Assembly (NCBI RefSeq): GCF_015352985.1
Contig: NZ_JACYXF010000009.1
Location: 1 to 64,000 of the forward strand
Length of the DNA: 64,000 nt
DNA from: Noviherbaspirillum malthae
GTDB lineage: Bacteria > Pseudomonadota > Gammaproteobacteria > Burkholderiales > Burkholderiaceae_D
Direction of reading: 5' to 3'
The notes under the pieces are model-generated. The model saw nothing but the letters and a program-made list of their open reading frames with translations. It was not told where the DNA came from and did no database searches. The first letter of the stretch is position 1. Every line of letters starts with the position of its first letter. This document shows, piece after piece, positions 8,998 to 19,246 of this stretch. The translations under genes were made by a program, and so were the position numbers.

Positions 8998-9333
8998 ATG
9001 GCCGAATTCAAAAAACCTACGACTGTCGCACGCGAATTCTTTATTCAGGGTCTGACGAGCGATGGCAGGCAGTTCCGGCCGAGCGACTGGGCGGAGCGCC
9101 TGTGCGGTGTCATGTCATGCTTTCGTCCTGAAGGCAGCGGCGGACGCAATGCACATCTTGGCTATTCGCCTTATGTGCGCCCCACGGTGCTTGGCGGCGT
9201 AAAGTCGGTGGTTGTCAACGAGGCCCTGCGCGATATCGAACCGCTGGCCTATCATTTTGTTGTCAATTTCGCCAAGGATAACGATCTGCAGATCGTCGAC
9301 GCCTGCCTCATGCCCGACCAGAAAACCAAGTAG
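8998..9333 (+). CDS. DUF3579 family protein
   Basis: A 111-residue protein starting MAEFKKPTTVAREFFIQG. It contains RQFRPSDWAERLCGVMSCF and YVRPTVLGGVKSVVVNEAL, the hallmark segments of DUF3579, a small family found mainly in Betaproteobacteria and of unknown function. The start is placed at 8998 after AGGAAGG; in-frame starts at 8974 and 8890 would add non-conserved residues. It appears to be a single-gene unit. Confidence 0.85.
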   Translation: MAEFKKPTTVAREFFIQGLTSDGRQFRPSDWAERLCGVMSCFRPEGSGGRNAHLGYSPYVRPTVLGGVKSVVVNEALRDIEPLAYHFVVNFAKDNDLQIVDACLMPDQKTK

Positions 9334-9552
9334 CCATTCGCTTGCCGGCCTCCGGGCACGAGCCCCGAACAATTTGCCGTAGCCCCCTCCGTTGCCAACT
9401 TCGTCCCTCGCAACATCTCGTTTCTGCCGCATCATTTCTGCATCTTTTCAGTCACAGCTTTCCTTATGGAAAGGAATCGGCTAACCTTGCAGGACTCAAG
9501 CTTTCAATAGCCACGGCCGCTCAGCAGTCTCATCAATTTCAGTGGAGAAGGA

Positions 9553-12435
9553 ATGCCCAGGAGCCGCCAGCCTTTTTCCCCTTCCGCAGCGGCGGCGCTG
9601 GCGCTGATCGTCAGCCTGATCGCCACTTTCGTGCTGTTTGCCGGCATCCGAAGGCTGGAACACGACAAGGTAGAACTTGAATTCCAGCAGCGGGCGAACA
9701 TCCGCATACTGACGATACAGCAGCAGCTGGACCAAACCATACACACGCTCCGGGTGCTCAACCAGACCTTCGTCAGCTTTCAGAACGTCAGCCGCGAACA
9801 GTTTCGAAATTTTTCCCAGCCGCTGCTGCATCGGCATGCCTATATTCAGGCGCTCAATTTCCATCGTGTCGTCAATGCCGAGGAGCGCGAGGCCTATGAG
9901 GCGGAGATGCGGCGCATCCATCCGGGGTACGTGATGCGCCGATTGGAAGACGGCCGGCTGGTACCCGCGAAGTCCGCATCGCAGTATCTGATCGTCGACT
10001 ATATCGAGCCGGTGAGAGGCAACGAGGCTGCATTGGGGCTGGATGTCGCTCCCAATGTCCAGCTGATGGAAGCCGTGCGCTGGGCGACCGACAGCGGACA
10101 GCCCACCTCCACGACCCTGCTCAAGCTCGCGCAGGGCGACGGGCGCAAAACCGGCTTCCTTGTCGTGATGCCGCTTTACCGTCCAGGCATGCCGCTTGAC
10201 AGCGTCGAGGAACGCCGCGCGGCCTTCATCGGCGACACTGCCGCCGTCTTTAAGGCCGAAGTGCTGATCGAAAAGATACTCGCCGAGAGCGGCATGCTGA
10301 ACGACCCTTCGCTCAGCATCAGCGTCTATGCCGGGTCCGAGCCTGATGACCGCAACCTGGCCTTCCGCAGGGGAGATCGTCCGCTGTCTCGCGACGAGCT
10401 TGCCGCCAAGGCGAAGGCGCCGATTCCCCAGTGGCTGCTTCGCGATCAGCCGGAACAGGTGATGCACGACTTCGATCTCGCAGGCCGCCCTTGGAAGATC
10501 GTCATCTCGCGCCAGCCGGAATTCTTCATGGCCCGCCATGCGGGATCGGTAACGACGCTGGCAGGCGGCATACTGATGAGCCTGCTGATCGTCGGCTTTT
10601 TCCATGCGATGTCGCTGCGTTCGCTGCGGGTGCACCGCCTGGTGGAGCAGCGCACTGCCGAGCTTCGCCAGGCCAATGCAAGGCTGGTCGAGGATATCGC
10701 GGCCCGCAGGCGCGCGGAAGAGGCCCTGCAGCTGCGCCAGAGGGCCATCGAAGCCAGCGCGAACGCCATCATCATTACCAGCGCCGCGGCGCCCAGCTAT
10801 CCGATCCAGTACGTCAATCCCGCCTTCGAGCGCATCACCGGATATTCGCTGGAGGATGTCATGAACCGCAGCTGCAGCCTGCTCTGGGCGGATGACCGGG
10901 CGCAGCCAGAGATCCAGGAAATCATTGCCGCCGTGCGCGATAGTCGGGAGACGCGTGTCACGCTGCGGACCTACGGCAAGGATGGCCGCATGTTCTGGAG
11001 CGATGCCTACCTCGCGCCGGTGCGCGACGAGACCGGCTTCGTCAATCATTTCGTCGTTGCGATCAATGACATCACCGCTACCAAGCGCTACCAGGCCGAA
11101 CTGGAATTCCAGGCCAACCGCGACACGCTGACAGGGCTGGCCAACCGCAATCTGCTGCAGGACCGCCTGCGCCAGGCGAGCGCCTATGCCACACGCTACG
11201 GGCATTCGGTATGGCTGCTGTTCCTGAACCTCGACCGCTTCAAGTTTGTCAACGATACCCTGGGCCACCGGGCGGGCGACGAGCTTCTCAAGATCGTGGC
11301 CAACCGCCTGCGCGGCGCGGTCCGCGAAACCGATACCATTGCGCGCATGAGCGCCGATGAATTCGTGCTGCTGCTGTCGGAACGCACCGAAGATCATCTT
11401 TCGCCCGTTATCGTGCAGCGCATCATGGACACGGTGGCCGAGCCCATCGTCATCGAAGGTTATGAATTCGTGATGGGGTCGAGCATCGGCATCGCGGTCT
11501 GCCCCTCCGACGGCGTCGAGGCCGATACGCTGATCAAGCATGCGGGCATCGCGATGTACCGTGCCAAGGAAACGGGCCGGAACAACTTCCAGTTCTTCAC
11601 GCCGGCGATGAACGAGCATGCGATGGAGCGCCTGCGCATCGAAAACGACCTGCGCAGCGCGCTGGAGCGCGAGGAATTTTTCCTGCACTACCAGCCGCAG
11701 GTCGATATCTCCACCGGCAGGGTGATCGGCATGGAAGTGCTGATCCGGTGGCAGCATCCGGTACTTGGCATGGTGCCGCCGGGCCGCTTCATCGAACTGG
11801 CCGAGGAAACCGGATTGATCGTGCCGATCGGCGCCTGGGTATTGCGCAGCGCCTGCCACCAATGCGTTGCCTGGCAGCGTGCCGGCCTGGGGCCGCTGCG
11901 GGTCGCTGTCAACCTGTCGCCCTTCCAGTTCTATCGGGAAGACTTGGCGCAGACGGTCAAGGACGCGCTCGCCGAATCCGGCCTGGCGCCGCAGCTGCTC
12001 GAGCTGGAGCTGACGGAAAGCATGATGATGAACGACATCGAACATGCGGTCTGCATCCTGCGCGACCTGAAGACGATAGGCGTGCACCTGTCGATCGACG
12101 ACTTCGGCACCGGCTATTCCAGCCTGTCTTATCTGAAGCGCTTCCCCATCGACCTGCTCAAGATCGACCAGTCCTTCGTGCGGGACATCAGCATCGATCC
12201 TGATGACGAGGCAATCGTGCTGTCGATCATTTCGCTGGCCCACAGCCTGCGCCTGAAGGTGATTGCCGAAGGCGTGGAAACCGAAGCCCAGCTTGCCTAC
12301 CTGAAGCGCCACGGCTGCGACTACATGCAGGGCTATCATTTCAGCCGCCCGCTGCCCGCGCTGGAATTCGAACAGCTGCTGCGCCAGCGGCGCTCCCTTC
12401 CGCAAGACACATCCCGACTTCTCCCGCAGGTGTAG
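9553..12435 (+). CDS. CHASE-PAS-GGDEF-EAL protein, probable c-di-GMP phosphodiesterase with degenerate cyclase
   Basis: A 960-residue protein with a transmembrane helix (about 12-32), a periplasmic CHASE-type sensor (about 75-310), and a second helix (about 335-355). A short coiled coil, a PAS domain (about 395-515), GGDEF (about 525-690) and EAL (about 700-945) follow. The GGDEF site is changed twice: the metal-binding Asp is Asn559 (LNLDRFK), and the signature reads SADEF at 600-604 instead of GGDEF. Cyclase activity is therefore unlikely. The EAL side looks intact: MEVLIRW (E728), [17 protein letters not shown] and KIDQSFV. It probably hydrolyses c-di-GMP in response to an extracytoplasmic signal. 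The ATG is preceded by GAGAAGG. Confidence 0.92.
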   Translation: MPRSRQPFSPSAAAALALIVSLIATFVLFAGIRRLEHDKVELEFQQRANIRILTIQQQLDQTIHTLRVLNQTFVSFQNVSREQFRNFSQPLLHRHAYIQALNFHRVVNAEEREAYEAEMRRIHPGYVMRRLEDGRLVPAKSASQYLIVDYIEPVRGNEAALGLDVAPNVQLMEAVRWATDSGQPTSTTLLKLAQGDGRKTGFLVVMPLYRPGMPLDSVEERRAAFIGDTAAVFKAEVLIEKILAESGMLNDPSLSISVYAGSEPDDRNLAFRRGDRPLSRDELAAKAKAPIPQWLLRDQPEQVMHDFDLAGRPWKIVISRQPEFFMARHAGSVTTLAGGILMSLLIVGFFHAMSLRSLRVHRLVEQRTAELRQANARLVEDIAARRRAEEALQLRQRAIEASANAIIITSAAAPSYPIQYVNPAFERITGYSLEDVMNRSCSLLWADDRAQPEIQEIIAAVRDSRETRVTLRTYGKDGRMFWSDAYLAPVRDETGFVNHFVVAINDITATKRYQAELEFQANRDTLTGLANRNLLQDRLRQASAYATRYGHSVWLLFLNLDRFKFVNDTLGHRAGDELLKIVANRLRGAVRETDTIARMSADEFVLLLSERTEDHLSPVIVQRIMDTVAEPIVIEGYEFVMGSSIGIAVCPSDGVEADTLIKHAGIAMYRAKETGRNNFQFFTPAMNEHAMERLRIENDLRSALEREEFFLHYQPQVDISTGRVIGMEVLIRWQHPVLGMVPPGRFIELAEETGLIVPIGAWVLRSACHQCVAWQRAGLGPLRVAVNLSPFQFYREDLAQTVKDALAESGLAPQLLELELTESMMMNDIEHAVCILRDLKTIGVHLSIDDFGTGYSSLSYLKRFPIDLLKIDQSFVRDISIDPDDEAIVLSIISLAHSLRLKVIAEGVETEAQLAYLKRHGCDYMQGYHFSRPLPALEFEQLLRQRRSLPQDTSRLLPQV

Positions 12436-12541
12436 CATATCGTGCAGGCCGAGCGTTCCCGCCATGGGAACGCGCACCGGCATACCGAATCGAAACGCTG
12501 AACCGCTACAACAACCAGCAATGAAGCTACGGAGAAACGGC

Positions 12542-13933
12542 ATGGCCAACACCCGGATAGAACGCGATACCTTTGGGCCCATCGAAGTGCCGGCGGACCG
12601 GCTCTGGGGTGCCCAGACGCAACGCTCGCTGCATCACTTCCATATTTCCACCGAGCGCATGCCGGCCAGCCTGGTGCTGGCGCTGGCCCAGGTCAAGCGC
12701 GCCTGCGCCCGCGTCAACCGAGAGCTGGGGCAGCTCGATGCAAGGAAAGCCGATGCCATCATCGCCGCCGCAGATGAAGTGATTGCAGGCCGTCACGATG
12801 AAGAATTTCCGCTGTCGGTCTGGCAGACGGGCTCCGGCACGCAAAGCAACATGAACATGAATGAAGTGCTGGCCAACCGCGCGTCCGAACTGCTGGGCGG
12901 GCGGCGCGGCGAGGGCAGGCTGGTGCATCCGAACGACGACGTGAACATGGGGCAGTCGTCGAACGACATCTTTCCCACCGCCATGCATGTCGCCGCAGCC
13001 ACCAGCACCGCCAAATCGCTGCTGCCGGCCATTGATGCCCTGCGCACGACGCTGGCGCGCAAGTCGGAGGCGTTTGCCGACATCGTCAAGATCGGGCGCA
13101 CGCATCTGCAGGATGCGACGCCTCTCACGCTCGGACAGGAATTCTCCGGCTATGTGGCCCAGCTCGAGCATGCGCATGCCATCGTATCGGCATCGCTGCC
13201 CGCGCTGCTAGAGCTGGCGGCAGGCGGTACCGCCGTCGGCACCGGCCTGAATACGCACCGCGAATTCGGCGCCCGCGTCGCCGCCGAACTGGAAAATGCC
13301 CTGGGCCTGCCGTTCAGGACCGCGCCCAACAAGTTCGCCGCACTGGCCGGCCATGATGCGCTGGTGGCCGCGCATGGCACATTGAAGACGCTGGCGGCGG
13401 CGCTGATGAAGATCGCCAACGATGTGCGCTGGCTGGCCTCCGGGCCGCGTTCCGGTCTCGGCGAAATCACCATTCCGGAAAACGAACCCGGCAGTTCCAT
13501 CATGCCGGGCAAGGTCAATCCCACGCAGTGCGAAGCGATGACCATGCTGTGCAGCCAGGTGTTCGGCAACGACGTGGCCCTCAATATCGGCGGCGCCTCC
13601 GGCAACTTCGAGCTCAATGTCTTCAAGCCCCTCATCGCCCACAACTTCCTGCAGAGCGTGCGCCTGCTGGCCGACGGCATGCACAGCTTCGACGAGCACT
13701 GCGCGCAGGGCATCGAAGCCGATCATGCGCGCATCGGCGAATTGATGGAGCGCTCTCTGATGCTGGTGACGGCACTGGCGCCGCACATCGGCTACGACAA
13801 GGCTGCGCAGATCGCCAAGCGCGCCCATCATGACGGCACCACGCTCAAGCAGGCGGCGCTGGCGCTGGGACATGTCAGCGAGGAAGACTTCGACCGCTGG
13901 GTCCGGCCGGAAGCGATGGTGGCGCCGCGCTGA
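12542..13933 (+). CDS. fumC: Class II fumarate hydratase
   Basis: A 463-residue iron-independent fumarase interconverting fumarate and malate in the TCA cycle. It starts [20 protein letters not shown]. It shows [36 protein letters not shown] and the superfamily signature [17 protein letters not shown] near residue 317. The start follows GGAG at 12531; a frame extending to 12464 has no homologous character. It ends only 10 bp from the stop of the convergent LysR gene. Confidence 0.97.
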   Translation: MANTRIERDTFGPIEVPADRLWGAQTQRSLHHFHISTERMPASLVLALAQVKRACARVNRELGQLDARKADAIIAAADEVIAGRHDEEFPLSVWQTGSGTQSNMNMNEVLANRASELLGGRRGEGRLVHPNDDVNMGQSSNDIFPTAMHVAAATSTAKSLLPAIDALRTTLARKSEAFADIVKIGRTHLQDATPLTLGQEFSGYVAQLEHAHAIVSASLPALLELAAGGTAVGTGLNTHREFGARVAAELENALGLPFRTAPNKFAALAGHDALVAAHGTLKTLAAALMKIANDVRWLASGPRSGLGEITIPENEPGSSIMPGKVNPTQCEAMTMLCSQVFGNDVALNIGGASGNFELNVFKPLIAHNFLQSVRLLADGMHSFDEHCAQGIEADHARIGELMERSLMLVTALAPHIGYDKAAQIAKRAHHDGTTLKQAALALGHVSEEDFDRWVRPEAMVAPR

Positions 13934-13943
13934 GGCGTCTTCC

Positions 13944-14846
13944 TTAGTCCTGCGCGGACTGCATGATCTGTTCGCGCAGCCAGACATTGGCCGGGTCGCC
14001 ATCGACGTTCGCATGCCAGTAGAGGAACACGTCGAAGGCCGGCACGTCGAGCGGGAAGGGCAGGATCTGGTTGCCGAACTGCTCGTTGGCCACATGCGCA
14101 TAGCGTCCCGGCATGGTCAGCAGCATGTCGGTCTGGCTCACCACCCGGCAGGCGGCGAAATAATGCTGGCAGCGCAGCTGGACCCGCCTTTCGACGCCGA
14201 AGCGGCTAAGCTCGAAATCCTCCAGCCCCAGGCCGCGCCGGCGTGAACTGGCAAGGATGTGATCCTGCTTCAGGTAAGTGTCGAGATCGAGGCTGCCGCC
14301 GATGTCGGGATGGCCCCTGCGCGCCACCACCACCGTGGAATCCTGATAGATGCGGGTATGCATGATGTCGCTCGACAGCGGCAGCAGCACGTCGATGGCC
14401 GCATCCAGGGTGCCGGCCGCCAGTTCGGTTTCCAGTTCGCGCCGCTCGACATGACTGGCGGCAAGATCCACCTGCGGAGCATGTTTTCGGATGCGCAGCA
14501 TCAGCGGCGGCAGGATGGTGGATTCCAGTACGTCCCGCAAGGCAAGGTTGAAACGCTTCTGCGTGCTTGCCGGATCGAAAGCATGTACGCCGTTCAAGGT
14601 CACTTCCAGGCTGCGCAGCGAGCGGCGGATCGGATCGATGATGCTGCGCGCCAGCGGCGTCGATACCATCGCATGTCCCTGCCGCACGAACAGCGGATCG
14701 TCGAACATCTGCCGCAGGCGGTTCAGGGCATGGCTGATCGCCGGCTGCGTCAGGTTCAATTTCTGGCTGGCGCGCGTGACGCTGCCTTCGGTATAGATGG
14801 CTTCGAAGACTGTGAACAAATTGAGATCGACTCGCGATATATGCAT
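13944..14846 (-). CDS. LysR-family transcriptional regulator
   Basis: A 300-residue regulator with an N-terminal winged helix-turn-helix (about residues 5-65: MHISRVDLNLFTVFEAIY, SVTRASQKLNLTQPAISHAL). A substrate-binding domain occupies the rest. The N-terminal wording resembles the NodD/NahR/LeuO-like branch. It is transcribed divergently from the histidine phosphatase gene that begins the acyl-CoA operon 14949-20989, the classical layout for a LysR protein controlling its neighbour. The effector is unknown; an acyl-CoA or organic acid handled by the operon is a reasonable guess. Confidence 0.92.
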   Translation of the reverse strand: MHISRVDLNLFTVFEAIYTEGSVTRASQKLNLTQPAISHALNRLRQMFDDPLFVRQGHAMVSTPLARSIIDPIRRSLRSLEVTLNGVHAFDPASTQKRFNLALRDVLESTILPPLMLRIRKHAPQVDLAASHVERRELETELAAGTLDAAIDVLLPLSSDIMHTRIYQDSTVVVARRGHPDIGGSLDLDTYLKQDHILASSRRRGLGLEDFELSRFGVERRVQLRCQHYFAACRVVSQTDMLLTMPGRYAHVANEQFGNQILPFPLDVPAFDVFLYWHANVDGDPANVWLREQIMQSAQD

Positions 14847-14856
14847 GAAATTTATG

Positions 14857-14885
14857 CGATCAGATAATAACTATTCATTTGATCG
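14857..14885. promoter_or_regulatory. Candidate operator between the LysR gene and the acyl-CoA operon
   Basis: The inverted repeat CGATCA-N17-TGATCG lies in an AT-rich patch between the divergent starts. It contains CTATTCATTTGATCGAT, which looks like a LysR-type half site. The length and position (10 bp from the LysR ATG, 63 bp before the phosphatase ATG) suit autoregulation plus activation. The call rests on symmetry only. Confidence 0.4.
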
Positions 14886-14948
14886 ATTCTAACCCCGGCG
14901 ATAAGCTTCCTACAACTCACCGCACTGCAGCAAACAGGGAAGCATTCA

Positions 14949-15656
14949 ATGGGACAGATCTACCTCGTCCGTCACGGACAAGCGTCATTCGGCAGCGCCA
15001 ATTACGACCAGCTGTCGGAACTGGGTCAGGAGCAGGCCCGCCTGCTCGGCGAATGGTTTGTCAGCACCCACCAGAACTTCCACCGGGTCGTCTGCGGCGG
15101 CATGAAGCGGCACCGGCAGACCGCCGATGCCTGCATTGCTGCGCTGCCGAAGGCCTCCCGCGTCGATCTCGACTGGGAAACCGATCCCGACTTCAATGAA
15201 TACGATCACCACGAGATCATGGTCAGGCACCGTCCGGAATTCGACGATCCGGAAGAGGTGAAGCGCTTCCTGGCTTCCAGTCCGAAGGCGAAATATGCGT
15301 TCCAGGACATTTTCCAGGCGGCCATGTCGCGCTGGATGAGCGGTCTCTACGACAGCGAGTACCGCGAGCCTTGGCCAGTCTTCCAGCGGCGTTGCGTGGA
15401 GGCGCTGCGCCGGGTCATGGCGGGCGCGGAAAAGTCGCAGAGCATCCTCGTCTTCACTTCCGGCGGCACCATTTCCACCATCTGCCAGCATGTCCTCAAC
15501 CTGCAGAACAAGCAGGTCGCGGAATTGAACTGGTCGCTCGTCAATTGCGCCGTGACCAAGCTGCTGTTCCAGGGCGACCGCGTGACCCTTAGCACGCTGA
15601 ACAACTATGCTCACCTCGAGTGGCTGGGCAAGCCTCACACCATCACTTACCGATAG
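14949..15656 (+). CDS. Histidine phosphatase superfamily protein (phosphoglycerate-mutase-like)
   Basis: A 235-residue branch-1 histidine phosphatase with the phospho-acceptor motif IYLVRHGQASFG (His9) at its N-terminus. The second histidine motif normally seen near the C-terminal end of the fold is replaced by VFTSGGTIST, so the phosphate pocket is atypical. First gene of an operon with SDR, PaaI, ACAD10/11-like, SDR and acyl-CoA ligase genes. The company suggests a phosphorylated acyl-CoA or a coenzyme intermediate as substrate rather than a glycolytic sugar; this is inference. A ribosome site, AGGGAAG, precedes the ATG. Confidence 0.85.
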   Translation: MGQIYLVRHGQASFGSANYDQLSELGQEQARLLGEWFVSTHQNFHRVVCGGMKRHRQTADACIAALPKASRVDLDWETDPDFNEYDHHEIMVRHRPEFDDPEEVKRFLASSPKAKYAFQDIFQAAMSRWMSGLYDSEYREPWPVFQRRCVEALRRVMAGAEKSQSILVFTSGGTISTICQHVLNLQNKQVAELNWSLVNCAVTKLLFQGDRVTLSTLNNYAHLEWLGKPHTITYR

Positions 15657-15663
15657 GAAGACC

Positions 15664-16434
15664 ATGAGCAACGCAAACCTGTTTGATCTTTCGGGCAAAG
15701 TCGCGCTTGTTACCGGCGCCAGCCGCGGCATCGGCGAGTCCATCGCCACCACGCTGGCCGCCTACGGCGCGCATGTGATCGTATCGAGCCGCAAGCAGGA
15801 CGCTTGCGAAACCGTGGTTGCCAAGATCCGCGAAGCCGGCGGCTCGGCCGAGGCAATCGCCTGCCATATCGGCGAAATGGCTCAGATCGAAGCCATCTTC
15901 GCCGCCATCGAGCAGAAGCACGGCCGTCTCGACGTACTGGTCAACAATGCGGCGACCAATCCCTATTTCGGGGCTATCGTCGATACCGATCTGTCCTCGT
16001 TCCAGAAGACGCTCGACGTCAACATCCGCGGCTACTTCTACAGCTCGGTGCATGGCGCCAAGCTGATGGCGAAGAACGGCGGCGGCAGCATCGTCAACGT
16101 CGCATCCGTCAACGGCGTCATTCCCGGCGACATGCAGGGCATCTATTCGATCACCAAGGCGGCGGTGATCTCGATGACGCAGGCCTTCGCCAAGGAGTGC
16201 GCGAAATCCGGCGTGCGCGTCAATGCGCTGCTGCCCGGCGCGACCGACACCAAGTTTGCGGCCGCGCTGGTGCAGAACCCGGAAGTGCTGAACCGGATGA
16301 TGCCGCATGTGCCGATGCGCCGCGTTGCGCATCCCGATGAAATGGCGGGTGCGGTGCTCTATCTGGCGTCGGGCGCATCGAGCTATACCACCGGTACCGC
16401 CCTCAATGTCGACGGCGGTTATCTGATCGGCTGA
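15664..16434 (+). CDS. SDR-family oxidoreductase
   Basis: A 256-residue classical short-chain dehydrogenase/reductase. It has the NAD(P) motif VTGASRGIGE (about residues 17-26), NNAAT (a variant NNAG motif), the catalytic SVN...YSITK tetrad region and a C-terminal NVDGGYLIG. It begins seven bases after the phosphatase stop, so the two are co-transcribed. Its likely role is oxidation or reduction of a hydroxyacyl-CoA in the operon's pathway. The exact substrate cannot be read from sequence. Confidence 0.92.
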   Translation: MSNANLFDLSGKVALVTGASRGIGESIATTLAAYGAHVIVSSRKQDACETVVAKIREAGGSAEAIACHIGEMAQIEAIFAAIEQKHGRLDVLVNNAATNPYFGAIVDTDLSSFQKTLDVNIRGYFYSSVHGAKLMAKNGGGSIVNVASVNGVIPGDMQGIYSITKAAVISMTQAFAKECAKSGVRVNALLPGATDTKFAAALVQNPEVLNRMMPHVPMRRVAHPDEMAGAVLYLASGASSYTTGTALNVDGGYLIG

Positions 16435-16643
16435 CAAGGCAGCAAGCAGCAAACAATAGGCATTTGAAGCGAGAGTAGGTGGAGACGAAGCAGCACCATA
16501 AAAACGGCGGCAGGGCGGAGTACTTCCGCCCTGCAAAGCCGGACCGCTGCGACTTCCTTCAGGCCCGTGTTTTCCATAATGACATGCAACGGTGCCTTCG
16601 ATGGCGCCGGGTTGCTTTCGCACGTCCCTGAAAGGAGATGGCC
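16435..16643. other. Non-coding gap inside the acyl-CoA operon
   Basis: About 200 bp with no recognisable gene, hairpin terminator or strong promoter. The operon could continue through it or restart transcription before the thioesterase gene. Confidence 0.4.
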
Positions 16644-17096
16644 ATGAGCAAGCACGCTGCACAGCGCGCCAATCCGGCCTATGCCGAGGTCCTGCAGAAG
16701 GCAGTGCTGGCAATGCCGATGGCGCGCGAACTGGGCCTGCAATTCAGGCGCGTCGCGCCGGGCGAAGTGGATCTGTTCATTCCCTACCGCGATGCATGGA
16801 GCTTTCGCCCCGGGCAGCTGCAGGCCACCGCCATCTTCGCTCCGGCCGAGTTTGCAGCCGTCGCCGCAGCAAGCACCCTGCTGCCGTCCGGATGGATCAA
16901 TGCCAGCATCGACTGCACGCTGAAGATCGTCGGGCCCGCCGACGGCGAAGCGCTGCTTGCACGCGGCCGCGTCGTCGATGCGGGAAGGCTGCTCAGCGTT
17001 TGCGCAGCCGACGTATTCGCGTTGCGCGAGGGCAAGGAAACGCTGTGCGCGACGGCGCTTGCCACTGCGCGCAATATCGAAGTCAAGAATCAGTAG
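16644..17096 (+). CDS. PaaI-like hotdog-fold thioesterase
   Basis: A 150-residue single-domain hotdog protein resembling the PaaI/YiiD acyl-CoA thioesterase group: LGLQFRRVAPGEVDLFIPY, GQLQATAIFAPAEFAAVAA and NASIDCTLKIVGPADGEALL. It would release free acid from an acyl-CoA and spare CoA when intermediates accumulate. The second ATG (16644) is chosen because AAAGGAG (16631-16637) lies at the correct distance from it and directly touches the first ATG at 16638. Part of the acyl-CoA operon. Confidence 0.85.
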   Translation: MSKHAAQRANPAYAEVLQKAVLAMPMARELGLQFRRVAPGEVDLFIPYRDAWSFRPGQLQATAIFAPAEFAAVAAASTLLPSGWINASIDCTLKIVGPADGEALLARGRVVDAGRLLSVCAADVFALREGKETLCATALATARNIEVKNQ

Positions 17097-17196
17097 TCAG
17101 TAGAACACGGGACGGCCTGCCTCCATGCGTCGGCATACCGGCCTCATCGACCACCCTGCGCAACCCAGGCTGCGCATTCAACGACGGAGCAGAGAA

Positions 17197-18414
17197 ATGG
17201 ATTTTCAATACAGCCCCAAGGTCAAGGAACTGCAGAAGCGCCTGATCGCCTTCATGGACGAACATGTCTACCCGAACGAGGACCGCTATTACGCCGAGGT
17301 CGAATCCAACCGCAAGAAGGGCAACCCCTGGGTACCCACCGTCGTCATCGAGGAACTCAAGGACAAGGCGCGCGCGCAAGGCTTGTGGAATCTCTTCCTG
17401 CCGGAATCGCATCGCGGCGCCGGCCTCACCAACCTCGAATACGCGCCGCTGTGCGAAATCATGGGCCGCGCGCTGTGGTCGGCAGAGGTCTTCAACTGCG
17501 CCGCGCCCGACACCGGCAACATGGAAACGCTGGAACGCTATGCCAGCGAGGAACTGAAGGAGCAATGGCTGCAGCCGCTGCTCGAAGGCAGGATCCGCTC
17601 CTGCTTCGCGATGACGGAACCGGCGGTGGCTTCCTCGGACGCCACCAACATCGAATCCTCCATCGTGCGCGACGGCGACGACTATGTGATCAACGGCCGC
17701 AAATGGTGGTCGTCCGGCGCCAACGATCCGCGCTGCAAGGTCTTCATCTTCATGGGCAAGACCGATCCGTCGAATCCCAACCGCCACCTGCAGCAGTCGA
17801 TGATCGTGGTGCCGCGCGACACGCCCGGCGTGAACGTGCTGCGCAATCTGCCGGTCTTCGGCTATGACGATGCGCCGCACGGCCATGCCGAGATCGTGTT
17901 CGAGAACGTGCGCGTGCCGGCCTCCAACATCCTGCTCGGCGAAGGCAGGGGCTTCGAGATCGCCCAGGGCCGCCTCGGACCGGGCCGCATCCATCACTGC
18001 ATGCGCCTGATCGGCCTGGCCGAGCGCGCGCTGGAAGACATGTGCAAGCGCACGCTCAAGCGCGTCGCCTTCGGCAAGCCGGTGGCGGAACAGACCGTGA
18101 CGCTCGAGCGCATCGCCAATGCGCGCATCATGATCGACCAGTCGCGCTTCCTCGTGCTCAACGCCGCCCACATGATGGATACCGTCGGCAACAAGGTGGC
18201 TGCGAAGGAAATCGCGATGATCAAGGTCGCCGCGCCCAACATGGCTTGCCAGGTAATCGACTGGGCCATTCAGGCGCACGGCGGCGGCGGCGTGACCAGC
18301 GATTTCAAGCTGGCCTATTCCTATGCCCAGGCACGCACGCTGCGGCTTGCGGACGGTCCGGACGAGGTCCACCGCAACCAGATCGGCAAGCTCGAGCTCA
18401 AGCGATATCAATAA
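17197..18414 (+). CDS. Acyl-CoA dehydrogenase, ACAD10/11 (LvaC-like) type
   Basis: A 405-residue acyl-CoA dehydrogenase fold protein beginning [20 protein letters not shown], with [20 protein letters not shown] and [20 protein letters not shown]. Where ordinary enzymes have the catalytic Glu in an EGT motif, this one has [15 protein letters not shown]. That wording is characteristic of the ACAD10/11 branch, which includes LvaC of bacterial levulinate catabolism; these enzymes act on phosphorylated 4-hydroxyacyl-CoAs. The usual phosphotransferase partner (ACAD10/LvaA-like kinase) is absent from this window. The start follows GGAG at 17186; an extension to 17125 is not conserved. It is flanked by the thioesterase and SDR genes. 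Confidence 0.92.
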   Translation: MDFQYSPKVKELQKRLIAFMDEHVYPNEDRYYAEVESNRKKGNPWVPTVVIEELKDKARAQGLWNLFLPESHRGAGLTNLEYAPLCEIMGRALWSAEVFNCAAPDTGNMETLERYASEELKEQWLQPLLEGRIRSCFAMTEPAVASSDATNIESSIVRDGDDYVINGRKWWSSGANDPRCKVFIFMGKTDPSNPNRHLQQSMIVVPRDTPGVNVLRNLPVFGYDDAPHGHAEIVFENVRVPASNILLGEGRGFEIAQGRLGPGRIHHCMRLIGLAERALEDMCKRTLKRVAFGKPVAEQTVTLERIANARIMIDQSRFLVLNAAHMMDTVGNKVAAKEIAMIKVAAPNMACQVIDWAIQAHGGGGVTSDFKLAYSYAQARTLRLADGPDEVHRNQIGKLELKRYQ

Positions 18415-18432
18415 CACTGACGAGGAAATGAG

Positions 18433-19197
18433 ATGAGTACATTGGCATTCGATGGCAAGGCCGTGCTGGTGACCGGCGCGGCCAGCGGAATCGGCCGGGC
18501 GGCGGCGCTGTCCTTCGCCAGGGAAGGCGCGCGGGTTGCCGTGTCGGATGTGGATGCGGCGGGCGGCGACGAAACGGTTGCGATGATCAGCCAAGCCGGA
18601 GGTGACGCCGTCTTCATCCGGGCCGATGTCTCGAAGTCAGCCGACGTGCAGTCGCTGGTGGCCGCCGTCGTCGAGCGCTACGGCCGGCTCGACTGCGCAT
18701 TCAACAATGCCGGCATCGAGATCGAGCACCGGCCGCTGGCCGAGGCCGATGAAGCCACGTTCGACCGCATCATGAACGTCAATGTCAAGGGCGTATGGCT
18801 GTGCATGAAATACGAGATCGCCCAGATGCTTGCGCAGGGCGGGGGCGTGATCGTCAATACGGCATCGGTCGCCGGCCTGGTGGGCGCACCTACCCAGCCC
18901 ATCTATGCGGCGAGCAAGCATGCGGTGGTCGGCATGACCAAGACTGCGGCGGCGGAATACGGGCGTGCGGGTATCCGCATCAATGCGGTTTGCCCGGGCA
19001 TCATCCGCACACCGATGATGGACCGCGCAATCGAGCGCGAACCGCGGCGCGGCAAGGCGGTGGAGAAAGTGCATCCGATCGGGCGCCTGGGCGAGGCGCA
19101 GGAAATCGCGAATGCGGCATTGTGGCTCTGTTCCGACAGCGCCTCGTTCGTGACCGGACACCAGCTCGCGGTGGACGGCGGACTCACCGCCATCTGA
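18433..19197 (+). CDS. SDR-family oxidoreductase (second of the operon)
   Basis: A 254-residue short-chain dehydrogenase with the motif VTGAASGIGRAAAL, NNAG, the active-site TASVAG...YAASKHAVVG segment and a C-terminal VTGHQLAVDGG. It is about as distant from the first SDR as any two classical SDRs, so it is not a recent duplicate. It lies 18 bp after the ACAD10/11-like gene with GAGGAAATGAG before the ATG. Expected to oxidise a hydroxyacyl-CoA or reduce a ketoacyl-CoA produced in this pathway (compare LvaD). Confidence 0.92.
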   Translation: MSTLAFDGKAVLVTGAASGIGRAAALSFAREGARVAVSDVDAAGGDETVAMISQAGGDAVFIRADVSKSADVQSLVAAVVERYGRLDCAFNNAGIEIEHRPLAEADEATFDRIMNVNVKGVWLCMKYEIAQMLAQGGGVIVNTASVAGLVGAPTQPIYAASKHAVVGMTKTAAAEYGRAGIRINAVCPGIIRTPMMDRAIEREPRRGKAVEKVHPIGRLGEAQEIANAALWLCSDSASFVTGHQLAVDGGLTAI

Positions 19198-19246
19198 ACC
19201 GCATCGGATCGACGTCCGATCAATATATACAAAGGAGACAGCACGC

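Noticed and set aside
9496..12582. A 1028-codon minus-strand frame opposite the CHASE-PAS-GGDEF-EAL gene
   Set aside because: Same composition signature of an antisense shadow, with no domain or ribosome site; the plus-strand gene is certain.
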